Positions 11,456 to 21,628 of a stretch of DNA of 64,000 nt are shown in pieces. Numbering within the stretch: position 1 is the first letter of the stretch; every line of letters begins with the position of its first letter. The notes beneath the pieces are model-generated. The model did no database searches, was not told where the DNA came from, and worked only from the letters and a program-made list of their open reading frames with translations. This stretch comes from Glandiceps talaboti. Lineage: Eukaryota; Hemichordata; Enteropneusta; Spengelidae. Made by a program: the position numbers and the translations under genes. Where the stretch lies: the NCBI RefSeq assembly GCF_964340395.1, contig NC_135556.1:511001-575000 (forward strand), read 5' to 3'.

Positions 11456-13120
11456 TGTATTTATATGCTAGTAGTGGTAGTGAAATTGTACTCTGTACTA
11501 ATGTAGTATTCATATACTAGTAGTGGTAGTGAAATTGTACTATGTACTAATTTATTTATATACTAGTGGTAGTGAAATTGTACTCTGTACTAATGTATTT
11601 ATATACTAGTAGTGGTAGTGAAATTGCATTCTGTACTAATGTAGTATTTATATACTAGTAGTGGTTGTGAAATTGTACTCTGTACTAATGTATTTATATA
11701 CTAGTAGTGGTTGTGAAATTGTACTCTGCACTAATGTATTTATATACTAGTAGTGGTAGTGAAATTGCATTCTGTACTAATGTAGTATTCATATACTAGT
11801 AGTGGTAGTGAAATTGTACTCTGTACTAATGTAGTATTCATATACTAGTAGTGGTAGTGAAATTGTACTCTGCACTAATATATTTATATGCTTGTAGTGG
11901 TAGTGAAATTGTACTCTGTACTAATGTATTTATATGCTAGTAGTGGTAGTGAAATTGTACTCTGTACTAATGTAGTATTCATATACTAGTAGTGGTAGTG
12001 AAATTGTACTCTGCACTAATGTATTTATATACTAGTAGTGGTAGTGAAATTGCATTCTGTACTAATGTAGTATTTATATACTAGTAGTGGTAGTGAAATT
12101 GTACTCTGCACTAATGTATTTATATACTAGTAGTGGTTGTGAAATTGTACTCTGTACTAATGTATTTATATGCTAGTAGTGGTAGTGAAATTGCATTCTG
12201 TACTAATGTATTTATATACTAGTAGTGGTTGTGAAATTGTACTCTGTACTAATGTATTTATATGCTAGTAGTGGTAGTGAAATTGTACTCTGCACTAATG
12301 TATTTATATGCTAGTAGTGGTAGTGAAATTGTACTCTGTACTAATGTAGTATTCATATACTAGTAGTGGTAGTGAAATTGTACTCTGTACTAATGTATTT
12401 ATATACTAGTAGTGGTTGTGAAATTGTACTCTGTACTAATGTAGTATTCATATACTAGTAGTGGTAGTGAAATTGTACTCTGTACTAATGTATTTATATA
12501 CTAGTAGTGGTTGTGAAATTGTACTCTGCACTAATATATTTATATGCTCGTAGTGGTAGTGAAATTGTACTCTGTACTAATGTATTTATATGCTTAGTAG
12601 TGGTAGTGAAATTGTACTCTGCACTAATATATTTATATGCTTGTAGTGGTAGTGAAATTGTACTCTGTACTAATGTATTTATATGCTAGTAGTGGTAGTG
12701 AAATTGTACTCTGTACTAATGTAGTATTTATATACTAGTAGTGGTAGTGAAATTGTAGTCTGTACTAATGTATTTATATACTAGTAGTGGTTGTGAAATT
12801 GTACTCTGCACTAATATATTCATATGCTCGTAGTGGTAGTGAAATTGTACTCTGTACTAATGTATTTATATGCTTAGTAGTGGTAGTGAAATTGTACTCT
12901 GTACTAATGTATTTATATGCTAGTAGTGGTAGTGAAATTGTACTCTGTACTAATGTATTTATATGCTAGTAGTGGTAGTGAAATTGTACTCTGCACTAAT
13001 ATATTTATATATGCTTGTAGTGGTAGTGAAATTGTACTCTGTACTAATGTATTTATATGCTAGTAGTGGTAGTGAAATTGTACTCTGTACTAATGCAGTA
13101 TTCATATACTAGTAGTGGTA
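11456..13120. repeat. Minisatellite, unit about 45-49 bp
   Basis: This is a continuous head-to-tail array of about 35 units. The core is agtagtggtagtgaaattgt followed by actctgtactaatg and tatttatatact. Unit lengths vary by small indels (for example 'gtagtattcatata' against 'gtatttatata'). Frames on the plus strand stay open through some units because the variants lack stops, but they only translate the repeat. The array begins right at the TTAA end of the preceding element and runs directly into LINE coding sequence at 13121. Confidence 0.95.
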
Positions 13121-13736
13121 GGCATCAGGCATCCCACAGGGAACAGTACTCGGACCACTATTATTTCTCATATACATCAACGATGTATTTATATGCTATT
13201 TATATACATCAACGACCTACCTGAAAACTTACACTCAACCGTACAACTGTTCGCAGATGACTGCATAATTTATAGAAACATCAGTAGTGAACATGACACA
13301 AAAACATTCCAGGAAGACCTAGACACATTATCTGAATGGGAAACCAAGTGACAAATGAAATTCAATCCAGATAAATGTTATCTATTATGAATTCCATCAT
13401 CATCAAGGTCAGAAATCATCACCAAATATGTATTAGGCAAATCTATTTTACAGGAGACAAAAACTCACCCATATCTAGGCGTAGACATTCATCAAAATCT
13501 CAAATGGAACACACATGTAAACAGAATAACAACATCTGCAGGATGAACCCTTGGTTTCATTCGCAGGAACCTAGGCTCATGTACAAGATCAAATAAAAAA
13601 GCAGCATACATCTCTCTAGTTAGGCCAACCCTAGGGTACTGTTCTGCAGTGTTGGATCCCTACACTAAAGAATTAGTACAAAAGGTAGGCAAAATACAGA
13701 GACGGGCAGCAAGAATGGTCTACAACAACTATGACT
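13121..13736 (+). pseudogene. Jockey/CR1-type LINE reverse transcriptase, 5'-truncated fragment
   Basis: Across three frames one reads GIPQGTVLGPLLF (13121-13170), then INDLPENLHSTVQLFADDCI (RT catalytic FADD), followed by motifs typical of the RT thumb and C-terminal region: FNPDKCYLL, YLGVDIHQNLKW, FIRRNLG, LVRPTLGYCSAVLDPYTKEL and QRRAARMVYNNYD. Non-LTR retrotransposons encode this protein to reverse-transcribe their own RNA at a nicked target. The copy lacks the endonuclease and N-terminal RT. It has a 32-bp insertion at 13184-13215 and other frameshifts, and it ends abruptly at 13736, where hAT sequence begins. It abuts the minisatellite on its 5' side. Confidence 0.8.
13170..13215. repeat. 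32-bp insertion made of a minisatellite fragment plus a 14-bp duplication
   Basis: ATATACATCAACGA occurs at 13170-13183 and again at 13202-13215. Between the two copies is tgtatttatatgctattt, which matches the neighbouring minisatellite unit. The event breaks the RT frame (32 is not a multiple of 3). Confidence 0.7.
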
Positions 13737-15868
13737 CAGTGTTCGCGGTTACGCAAAAAAGTGCGTATTATACGTTGTTGAAATTTTTCGTACGTATTTT
13801 TTTGATGGCAATGCGTTTGACTGTACGTAAAATACTGGCGTCTATTAGTATTATTAGGGCAATTTTGATAACGAAATGGCGTTTACATGTAATAGTCCCT
13901 CCAACCAACGCACAGATACAGCTTGAAATCGCAACATGTTGGCAAATTTTCTGACGCGATTTTTGCTTTGTGAGATTGCGACCCAATAACAACTAGCTAT
14001 TCCGTCACCGTGGTGTTTCATGAAATTGTAAATTGTAACAGTTTGAGCAAATTATTTCGCGCGATTTGTACATGTGTCTGTCTATCACTGACACGACAGC
14101 GTGTGTGATGAAAAGCAGCGTAGCTACCTGTAACTGTTGCCACCATAGGTCATATATCATGTCAAAGCAATCCTCGTTGCTGTCTTTCAGCTTTAGTACT
14201 TCTAGCAAAAAAACATCGGAAGCATCGCAAGATGAATCTAGTTCAAGTTCAAACAGCAAAAGGGCCGACATGCCAACCCAGTCTACTTCAGAGTCTACCA
14301 GTGCCACGACGTGCACCGCTACCGTGTCCACGGAGACATCGACGTCGACAGCAGTAAAGCGGAAGCGTAAGCAACCCGGTACGGGAGAAAGTCACACTGA
14401 GTTTCAGAGCAGTTGGAGCACTGAGTTTCCATGGCTTCGTTCACAAGTTCAGACCATCGGTAACAGTGACAAAACAAAACTTCTACTGTTTTGTATGCTG
14501 TGTGAGAAAGCAAATAAGAGGAACGCGTTTACTCGCGGGTCTCCAGATTCACAAAAATCGGCGATAAAGCGTCATATGAAGACCGATGACCATCGTGAAG
14601 CTACAGTGGTGAGACCATCACAGAATTTAATGCGCAACTTTTCAAGTAAAGGACTTTCCGAAAGTAAGGACAAACAGCGAGCAGTTCTTCGTACCGTCTA
14701 TTACATGGCTAAGGAGGAGATACCCGACCGAAAATTTGTCTCGTTGATAGAACTGCAACGTGAAAACGGATGCGAATGTTTGAAAACGGAGACTTATACG
14801 CACCACGACAGTGTTACATCCATGCAAAGAGCATTAGCTGACACAGTACGTGAAGAAATTTCTCAGAAAATATCGGATTCGCCATTTGTTGGCATACTCG
14901 TTGACGAAACAGTCAATGTAACAGTTCATAAGAAGCTGATCATATTTCTGAAAATCGTTGATGATGGAAAACCCCGTACTATATTTATTGGGAACTACAC
15001 TGTTTTAAACGGTACTGCCGAAACAGTAGCTGACAAAATGTTAGAAGTGCTCGGTGATCATGGAATTGAAATATCGAAAGTCATGGGTCTCGGCTCTGAC
15101 GGGGCTTCCGTCATGACGGGTAGACATAACGGTGTCGGCGTACGTTTGAAACGTCAAAACGTATATCTTATCCATGTCCATTGTGTCGCACACCGGTTGG
15201 CACTTGCAGCAGCCGATGCTAGTCGCAGTGTAAAGAAAATTACCGAGTATAAAAAGACCGTGAATAACATTTTCAACTTTTTCAAGTATTCTGCCACACG
15301 ATACCAGAGATTGCGAGAATTAAATAAAATTCTCAATACCGAAGATGTTCTGAGTTTAAAGGAGCCTTGCTCAGTGCGATGGCTTTCTTTCGGCCGAGCC
15401 GTCAAGGGAATTTATGATAACTGGCCAGCGCTTGTCATGGAATTCGACGAAGAAGCATCTCAACGTGACAACGCAGTTGCTAGCGGTCTTTTAAAGCAGA
15501 TCAAACAGTACTCGTTCCTGGCCATCACGCATTTGCTGATGGACGTACTGCCAATCATGGACCGCTGCAATCTTGTATTCCAACGAGAAGATGTCAACTT
15601 GGCTACTATTGAACCGATGGTCCAATCAACTATCGCATCCCTACAGCTTTTATTAGAACCGGACAGTTTAGGCGAACATGAGACCATGCTTACGAGGGAA
15701 ATTGATAACAATGTGTATCGTGGTCATTCTCTGACTTACACAGCTGCAAATCATATCCAAGGTTATGCAAATGTAAGGCGTGGCTTCATAACGCATCTAA
15801 TCGAACGACTGCAAGCACGATTTCCCAGTGAATATACCGATTTACTAACGTGCCTCGATAACATTTAA
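13737..15868 (+). mobile_element. hAT DNA transposon, 3' end not found
   Basis: The LINE reading frame breaks at 13736 and is followed by CAGTGTTCGCGGTTACGC, the kind of CAGTG-starting terminus common in hAT elements. The transposase ORF follows. A perfect right-hand TIR and an 8-bp target duplication (CTATGACT would be expected) were not found; GAACACTG at 16101-16108 is a weak partial match. The transposase also lacks its C-terminal part, so the right end is probably deleted or rearranged. Confidence 0.55.
14159..15868 (+). CDS. hAT-family transposase (ZNF862/KIAA1586-like), C-terminally truncated
   Basis: hAT transposases cut and paste their element, acting in the nucleus. An ATG at 14066 gives 600 residues. 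The ATG at 14159 (MSKQSSLLSFS) is preferred because the 31 residues before it look like leader sequence. Numbered from 14066, the features are a Ser/Thr-rich N-terminus, then a TTF/BED-like zinc-binding region (about 110-180: FPWLRSQ...LLLFCMLCEKA...IKRHMKTDDH). The catalytic core has Asp at residue 280 (GILVDETVN) and Asp at 345 (GLGSDGASVMTG), then VHCVAHRLALAA and SVRWLSF. The usual C-terminal hATC dimerisation block is missing; the frame stops at LLTCLDNI. A branch-site/polypyrimidine/CAG sequence lies just after the stop (15869-15900), so a spliced 3' exon is conceivable but none was recognised. The 570 to 600-codon open frame suggests fairly recent activity or domestication. Confidence 0.8.
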   Translation: MSKQSSLLSFSFSTSSKKTSEASQDESSSSSNSKRADMPTQSTSESTSATTCTATVSTETSTSTAVKRKRKQPGTGESHTEFQSSWSTEFPWLRSQVQTIGNSDKTKLLLFCMLCEKANKRNAFTRGSPDSQKSAIKRHMKTDDHREATVVRPSQNLMRNFSSKGLSESKDKQRAVLRTVYYMAKEEIPDRKFVSLIELQRENGCECLKTETYTHHDSVTSMQRALADTVREEISQKISDSPFVGILVDETVNVTVHKKLIIFLKIVDDGKPRTIFIGNYTVLNGTAETVADKMLEVLGDHGIEISKVMGLGSDGASVMTGRHNGVGVRLKRQNVYLIHVHCVAHRLALAAADASRSVKKITEYKKTVNNIFNFFKYSATRYQRLRELNKILNTEDVLSLKEPCSVRWLSFGRAVKGIYDNWPALVMEFDEEASQRDNAVASGLLKQIKQYSFLAITHLLMDVLPIMDRCNLVFQREDVNLATIEPMVQSTIASLQLLLEPDSLGEHETMLTREIDNNVYRGHSLTYTAANHIQGYANVRRGFITHLIERLQARFPSEYTDLLTCLDNI

Positions 15869-15884
15869 ACTAATAACATTTTAA

Positions 15885-16063
15885 TTGTCTTTCTCTCAGG
15901 TCCCAAAACAGACTAGCAATACAAAAATGTTAACAAACCTTGCATCACACATTAGCTCAATCAGGGTGTATGCTATGCTGAGACGTCTTTTACCAGTCAT
16001 ATATTTGAAAACTTACATGAGCTTTCAGTGTGCTCTTGGTGTTTTCACAATAGAATATATATA
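15885..16063. other. Short spacer between hAT ORF and MITE
   Basis: It begins with a TTTCTCTCAG acceptor-like site. The short frame within it shows no transposase similarity. Confidence 0.35.
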
Positions 16064-16235
16064 CATTAAAACCTGTCGAAACCAAATCCTATCTAAACTG
16101 GAACACTGTCTATACCAAAGTTATTTTAGTCCCTTGCCCATAGAAACAATTTAACACAAACCTCTATAAACCAAACACCTCTCTAAACAAAACTTTTTCA
16201 GTCCCATGGGTGTTCGGTTTAGACAAGTTTTACTG
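16064..16235. mobile_element. 172-bp pogo/Tigger-like MITE with TA target duplication
   Basis: The left end CATTAAAACCTGTCGAAACC pairs with the right end, whose reverse complement is CAGTAAAACTTGTCTAAACC (16 of 20 identical). TA flanks both sides (16062-16063 and 16236-16237). The interior repeats 'ctctataaaccaaacacctc' type sequence. Size, TIR and TA duplication fit a pogo/Tc1-mariner-derived MITE. Confidence 0.75.
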
Positions 16236-17033
16236 TATGTACATTTTCAATTTTGGTTGGGTGTGATACAAGCCGTTGTCATGCAAAACACATAAACCCC
16301 TCCAGTTATTCCCTTTACAGGGTTTTGTTCAGTCCAAATTTCCAGGTTCTTCAAGTTTTGCCAACTGTTCAGCTGCTTCTACTACAATGAAGTTCTCAGG
16401 TTCCTTGTAGAATTCTATGAGTTTTTATTTTTTTGTTGCCTTTTTGTTAAATGTCTCAGAAAATTCAAATTTTTAATCACTATTACACACTTTCTCAACA
16501 GCTGCTTCAATAAGTTTTGAATCTGTGAAATAATGATATATTATAAATAGTAGTTACAAACATGCAGTCACTTTCGCAACAAGTTGGTTACACCACTGAA
16601 TTAATGTAAACATAGTGATCATTTATCGTGTTTATGTCTTGTTGGATGGTAAATTACCCAAAAATTAGTACGTAGATTCATCACATGGGAGATCGATAAG
16701 ACGTAGACATCCAAGTTTAGTCATATACATCGTGGTGGTAGATGTTTCAGTGGTTTCAACACAAGATCAACATGACCAATGACATTTAAAAAGTTTTCCC
16801 CATTTTTCCCTGTTGACTAGGAGTAACGTGTTATACATCGATGGAAAGCTGACTTTTTCAGGCACGGGGCTGGTCAAAAATATCTACTTTACAATGACAT
16901 CTACTCTAGAGAAACACTCAAGAAAGACATGTGCTATTACTTGATGACTAGGCGACAAAAACCTGCCACCATTTGTAGTTACTTGCGTGAACAGCAAGCG
17001 AAATTCGATCGACCGTAACTTGCAAAGTTTTGA
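16236..17033. other. Spacer, possibly intron of a minus-strand gene
   Basis: No coding region was recognised. If the minus-strand first exon at 17040-17058 is real, this would be the start of its first intron. Confidence 0.3.
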
Positions 17034-17039
17034 ACTTAC

Positions 17040-17058
17040 CCCTTTGACACTCGGCCAT
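17040..17058 (-). CDS. Possible first coding exon (MAECQR...) of an unidentified host gene
   Basis: On the minus strand an ATG at 17058 in the context ACACAATGG opens M-A-E-C-Q-R-G. After 19 coding bases there is a perfect GTAAGT splice donor (intron starts at 17039), leaving phase 1. The sequence immediately upstream on this strand is CpG-containing and has promoter-like motifs (see 17059-17230). No acceptor exon could be assigned on the minus strand to the left, where transposons dominate. The alternative reading, an uninterrupted 97-codon minus-strand frame at 16884-17177, would ignore the strong donor. Identity unknown. Confidence 0.25.
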
Positions 17059-17230
17059 TGTGTAAAATGACCTCTTCTTAATATATTCACATCCGAATAT
17101 GACCGAATGGGTGGCCCATAGCCGTCAAAACAGGCCGAAAATCGCCGACCGTCACTCCGTGTACAATACTTCCGCATTACGCTTATGAATATTCATAATT
17201 ATCCAGCCTGAGTTCTGAGCATGCGCATTA
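17059..17230 (-). promoter_or_regulatory. Possible minus-strand promoter with ETS- and NRF1-like sites
   Basis: This is CpG-richer than its surroundings. On the minus strand it has ATGCGGAAGTATT (ETS/GABP-like, 17166-17178). GCATGCGCA at 17219-17227 resembles the palindromic NRF1 site. Both motif types are common in TATA-less housekeeping promoters. It sits just upstream of an ATG plus splice donor on the same strand. Confidence 0.25.
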
Positions 17231-18566
17231 GATGAACTGTAGTGTCTAAATTTGGACTATACACGAACTGTGTATGTGTATCACAAACATAGGAGATTAA
17301 TTATCATATAATTTAAAAGTACAACAATTTTTGCTATGAAATCTTTCATGTAGACCAGTTGGTAATACATTGTAGTTGGTCCAAGGTTGGTGTACCTTGT
17401 ATTGGTAGCTGTTGTGCCATATTGTGGTTGTTGTAGCGAATGTTGTGGCTGTGTTTTGTGTTGTGATGACTGTGGGTGCTGGTGTTTTTTTTCTGCACTG
17501 TAATTATTGTCAACTTGACAAGGTACAGGTAGTTTATATGGTGAAATTTAAAACAAATTTCTTCTGAGTTATTTTGATTTAAAAATATGATGTACTGTTA
17601 ACCTTGAAATTCAAATATTACCAATAGATTATTGGAAAAATCAAACCAAATACAATTTTGATAGATCGATAGATCTCACCAAAACAGCAAAGATGATAGT
17701 CTAGATGAGCAATGACTACGGATAGCAGCAACTGGGCATATAAATTCGGTATATCTCAACGAGCAGCAAGGACGATCGGTCATTCAGTCTAGATCATAGA
17801 TGAAAGTGGAAGGAATAACAGCGACTGGGGATTTATGTATACATGTACATGCTTTGCATATGCATGTTGCAATTTCATAAATTTAGACCGATAATCACAT
17901 CATGCCATTTTTTTCAACAAACAAACCCATTGACGTATTACAAAATGTGTACACTTGGCTTTGATCGACAATACTTTGACCCCTTCGCCTATCAACACTG
18001 CGGCTGTTTGTGTCAAAGGACACTAGATCGTGTAACAGACCTTTGATCATGTTACGTATGCGCACCACGGCCGGGCAATTTGCACTTCTAATTAAACAAG
18101 TGCCCAGTCCGCTTCACGCTTTCCAGTCGATAAAAGGGTGACTTTGTGGCGTACGGTACTCAGAATCGGCGTGTGACTGATGTTTGATCATGACCAATGC
18201 AATGTAATGATCAACATCTGCCGTTTGGTGTTACCTTTGAAGCTCGATGACAACATGAATTCTCATTTTTATGCTTAATAAACTTTATGTACATGTGTTC
18301 TCAATTTTGTCACATCGATGTTTGAACCATGCACTAATACATCCATGTTTGAAAAGACAGTGCAAGCATTGGAAACAAGGAGTCGAGTGTGACCACGACG
18401 AATGGATACTAGCTTGCAAGGAAGCAAAGTAAATTCGTCATTCACATCCGTCATTCAGTGTTATACATTTGATGTTCGAAGATGACGGCCCTTCACATTT
18501 TTTATTCTGGGTGTAACTTGCTCAGGACTCGACTAATACTTTTCGTAGAGCTGTCACATTGGTTAT
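17231..18566. other. Spacer upstream of the gypsy element
   Basis: No gene was recognised. The pre-insertion target of the retrotransposon ends here (GTTAT at 18562-18566). Confidence 0.45.
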
Positions 18567-18731
18567 TGTAGTGTATACAGAATACATATGACCTTTGACC
18601 CTTTTTGATGACAAGTGTATACATGTACGTTTAGGAACTTCGTGTATATTGTAGTGCGTCTTAGTAGTCTGAGTAATAAACCAGTTTAATCCCACATCCG
18701 AACGTGTCGAAGTTTTATAACGGATACCACA
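18567..18731 (+). repeat. 5' LTR (165 bp)
   Basis: TGTAGTG...ACCACA matches 23459-23666. Compared with the 3' LTR it lacks about 49 bp after 'gacctttgaccctttt' and has a small 'atgtac' insertion. Otherwise the two are nearly identical. Confidence 0.95.
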
Positions 18732-18750
18732 TTTGGCGACGAGGATATCA
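18732..18750 (+). other. Primer-binding site
   Basis: TTTGGCGACGAGGAT immediately follows the LTR. TGGCGACGAGGA is a recurrent PBS-type sequence in this retrotransposon group. The tRNA primer was not determined. Confidence 0.7.
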
Positions 18751-18837
18751 AGGAACCGATCGAACTCAAGTTGAAGTTTTTGTGAACCCTAAAGACAACT
18801 TTTTCAGTGAGTAAAAGTTACACTTTCTGCAGACGAG

Positions 18838-20661
18838 ATGTCAAGGGATAATGCAAATGGCGGAGCAGCCAGCTGCAATGCGGTAATGATGACGGCGGAT
18901 ATTGGCGGTCTTCAAGCATTTGACATCAAAGACGATCCCCATTCAACTTCTCAGAGATGGAAGAAATGGAGAAGGGCATTCGAGTTATATTTGATCGGAA
19001 AGGGTATCACAGCGGACGCACAGAAGAGAGCACTTCTATTACATACGGCGGGACTCGAAGTACAAGAAATTTACTTCACGCTAGTTGGCGAAGATACGGA
19101 GAAAGAGTACAAAGACACTATGAAGGTATTGAACGATTATTTCATACCCAAAGCTAACGTACCATTCAAGAGACATTTATTTCGACAAATTGTACAATCA
19201 AGTGAAGAAACTGTCGATAAATTTGTGTGTAGACTCAGACAACGCGCAACTACTTGCGATTTCGGAGAAAGGGAGGATGAATACATTAGAGATCAGCTGA
19301 TTGATAAGTGTTACTCGACAAAGTTACGCCGCAGGTTTCTAGAAAAAGATGGCAGCGTCAAACTCGGTGATTTACTTGCAATCGCTCGAGCACAAGAAGC
19401 CGTTGATTCTCAATTGAAAATGATGAGTGAGACCAAAGGCCCTGATCAAGTAAATGCCATTAGTAACAGTACTAAAGGAGACGTTCGTTCCCGGTACGGC
19501 GGTAGAAGTAACGGAAAACAGGTTGGTGGAAATAAGAAAACTTGTTATAACTGTGGACGTATAGGTCACTTTGCGAGAGATCAGAGATGTCCAGCAAGAG
19601 ATCAGAAGTGTAGACAGTGTGGAGAAACAGGACATTTTAAAGTGAAGTGTCCAAAACAAGCGTACAGTAAACAAAGAAGCACTGTTGATCGATCAAAGGG
19701 TAAACACAATAGAAACGGCAGTACAAATACCAACTATGTAAGAGGAGATACATGTAGGAATACTAACGAGGGAGAAGAAACTACAGTCAGAGAAACTCAA
19801 CACTACCATGCTTTCTCAGTGGGTGATGAATCAACTGTACATACAGGAACTGTCACACTGAATGTTGGAGGAGTCAAACTACAAAATGTACTGATAGATT
19901 CCGGAGCAACATGTACCTTAGTTGACCAGAAAACTTGGCAGTGGTTGAAAACTCAAGGTATCAAGTGTACATCACGGAAAACTGCAACTGTACTATTTGC
20001 ATATGGAAGTACTAAACCTCTACCTACACTTGGAACATTCACAGCAGTAGTGGTGTCTCCAAATAATTCTATGTGCAAGGCAGATTTTGTAGTCATAGAG
20101 GGTGAAGGCAAGAGTTTATTATGCAGAAAAACAGCTGAAATACTGAATTTGCTACGTGTTGGTCCAATTCATGTTAACACAGTGGACAATAAATTCACGG
20201 GAGAAATAATGGAAGAATACAAAGTTGTATTAAATGGTGTTGGTCTGTTGAAGGACTATGAACTGAAACTAAATATAGATGCAGCTATAAAACCAGTGGC
20301 ACAGCCAGTGAGGAGAATTCCATATGGATTGCGACAAAAGGTGGATGAAAAGCTTGATGAGCTACTGGAAGGCAATATAATTGAGGAAATACCGGAAGGT
20401 CCAACCGGATGGGTATCTCCATTGGTAGTACCGGTAGTACCAAAATCAGATGGAGATTTACGAATTTGTGTCGACATGAGACGCGCAAACGAAGCGATTG
20501 TTAGAGAATGTCAGCCCATGCCGTCAATAGAAGAACTGCTTCACGATTTAAATGGCAGTACAGTCTTTAGTCGTTTAGACTTAAAGTGGGGTTTTCACCA
20601 AATCAAGTTGAGTGAAGAAAGCAGACACATCACAACGTTTGCTACACATAGAGGCTTATAG
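18838..20661 (+). CDS. Gypsy gag - protease - N-terminal reverse transcriptase
   Basis: The 607-codon frame starts at the first ATG after the PBS (MSRDNANGG). Residues 1 to about 225 are a capsid-like gag region. Two zinc knuckles follow: CYNCGRIGHFARDQRC (about 235), with six residues between His and the last Cys instead of four, and a canonical CRQCGETGHFKVKC (about 258). The aspartic protease active site LIDSGATCTLVD is near residue 352. RT begins with RRIPYGLRQKVDEKL (about 490), then RICVDMRRAN and the motif-A segment FSRLDLKWGFHQI (about 577). The frame ends at TAG 20659-20661, next to a 6-bp near-duplication (ttatagttatac) that seems to have created the stop within the RT. Fused gag-pol in one frame is known in this clade. 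Confidence 0.9.
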   Translation: MSRDNANGGAASCNAVMMTADIGGLQAFDIKDDPHSTSQRWKKWRRAFELYLIGKGITADAQKRALLLHTAGLEVQEIYFTLVGEDTEKEYKDTMKVLNDYFIPKANVPFKRHLFRQIVQSSEETVDKFVCRLRQRATTCDFGEREDEYIRDQLIDKCYSTKLRRRFLEKDGSVKLGDLLAIARAQEAVDSQLKMMSETKGPDQVNAISNSTKGDVRSRYGGRSNGKQVGGNKKTCYNCGRIGHFARDQRCPARDQKCRQCGETGHFKVKCPKQAYSKQRSTVDRSKGKHNRNGSTNTNYVRGDTCRNTNEGEETTVRETQHYHAFSVGDESTVHTGTVTLNVGGVKLQNVLIDSGATCTLVDQKTWQWLKTQGIKCTSRKTATVLFAYGSTKPLPTLGTFTAVVVSPNNSMCKADFVVIEGEGKSLLCRKTAEILNLLRVGPIHVNTVDNKFTGEIMEEYKVVLNGVGLLKDYELKLNIDAAIKPVAQPVRRIPYGLRQKVDEKLDELLEGNIIEEIPEGPTGWVSPLVVPVVPKSDGDLRICVDMRRANEAIVRECQPMPSIEELLHDLNGSTVFSRLDLKWGFHQIKLSEESRHITTFATHRGL

Positions 20662-21628
20662 TTATACAGGTATACACGGTTGATGTTTGGCGTTTCCTCA
20701 GCACCAGAGAAATACCAGAAAATAATCAGAGATGTTCTGCGAGGCTGCAAAGGAGTAGCTAATATTGCGGATGATCTGCTGGTACACGGAAAGGATGTCA
20801 TAGAACATGACACGAGATTGATTGCTGTACTGAACCGACTGAAAGAAGTTGGATTAACACTGAATGCCAGAAAGTGCAAATTTCGTCTGTCTAAACTGAC
20901 TTTCTTTGGACATGAAGTAACACAGAGGGGTATTAACCCAAGTGAAGAGAAAGTTGCAATTCAAGATGCAGAGCCCCTAAAACAGCTAGTGAGGCAAGAT
21001 CATTTATGGGACTGGTACAGTTTGTAGCTAAGTTTGTACCAAATTTGTCATCTGTTGCTGAACCAATACAGAAACTTGTACGGAAGGATGTCAAATTCGA
21101 GTGGGGTGAAGAACAACAACAGCATTCGAGGAGCTGAAGAAACTGATTACTAAGACAGAGACATTAGCATACTTCAGAGTAGACAGCGAGACAAGAATAG
21201 TAGCCGATGCATCACCAGTAGGACTTGGTGCAGTGCTGATGCAGTTACAAAATGATGAATGGTGTGTAATTTCCTATGCATCACGACGACTTACTGAGGT
21301 AGAGCAGCGGTATAGCCAGACAGAGAAAGAAGCCTTAGCATTAGTATGGGCGTGTGAAAGATTCAACTTATACATATTTGGCAGAGAATTTGAACTTGAA
21401 ACAGATCACAAACCATTAGAGTATATCTATACCAGTAGATCTAAGCCCTCAGCACGAATTGAGAGATAGGTATTACGTCTACAAGCCTATGATTTCAAGG
21501 TTGTGTACCGACCAGGAAAGACAAACATTGCAGACGTGTTGTCATGACTGAACTCCAGAACACATCGTGATAAAGGAGAGGAGTATGACTACGTTCGGGC
21601 AGTAGCAGAGAAAAGTGTACCAATTGTT
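20662..21628 (+). pseudogene. Gypsy RT palm/thumb and RNase H, broken
   Basis: After the stop the same frame continues with LMFGVSSAPEKYQ and the catalytic NIADDLLVHGKD, then FFGHEVTQRGINPSEEK. A one-base loss near 20972-20980 shifts the frame (the next block contains FMGLVQFVAKFVPNL), and another shift near 21113 precedes the RNase H region. RNase H motifs are visible: IVADASPVGLGAVLMQLQ, SQTEKEALALVWACERF and ETDHKPLEYI. Stops at 21467-21469 and 21545-21547 follow. In the intact protein these domains copy element RNA into DNA and remove the RNA strand. Confidence 0.9.

Noticed and set aside
12507-12969. Plus-strand frames of 60 codons with repeated YSALIYLYA
   Set aside because: They are translations of the 45-49-bp minisatellite.
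14066-14158. First 31 codons of the hAT frame as coding
   Set aside because: The ATG at 14159 (MSKQSSLLSF) looks like a more natural start; the upstream part has no transposase similarity.
16093-16108. GAACACTG as the right end of the hAT element
   Set aside because: Only eight bases match the left terminus, the expected 8-bp target duplication is absent, and the site lies inside the pogo-like MITE.
16884-17177. 97-codon minus-strand frame
   Set aside because: It runs through a strong GTAAGT donor; a short first exon ending there fits the signals better, and the frame has no protein motif.
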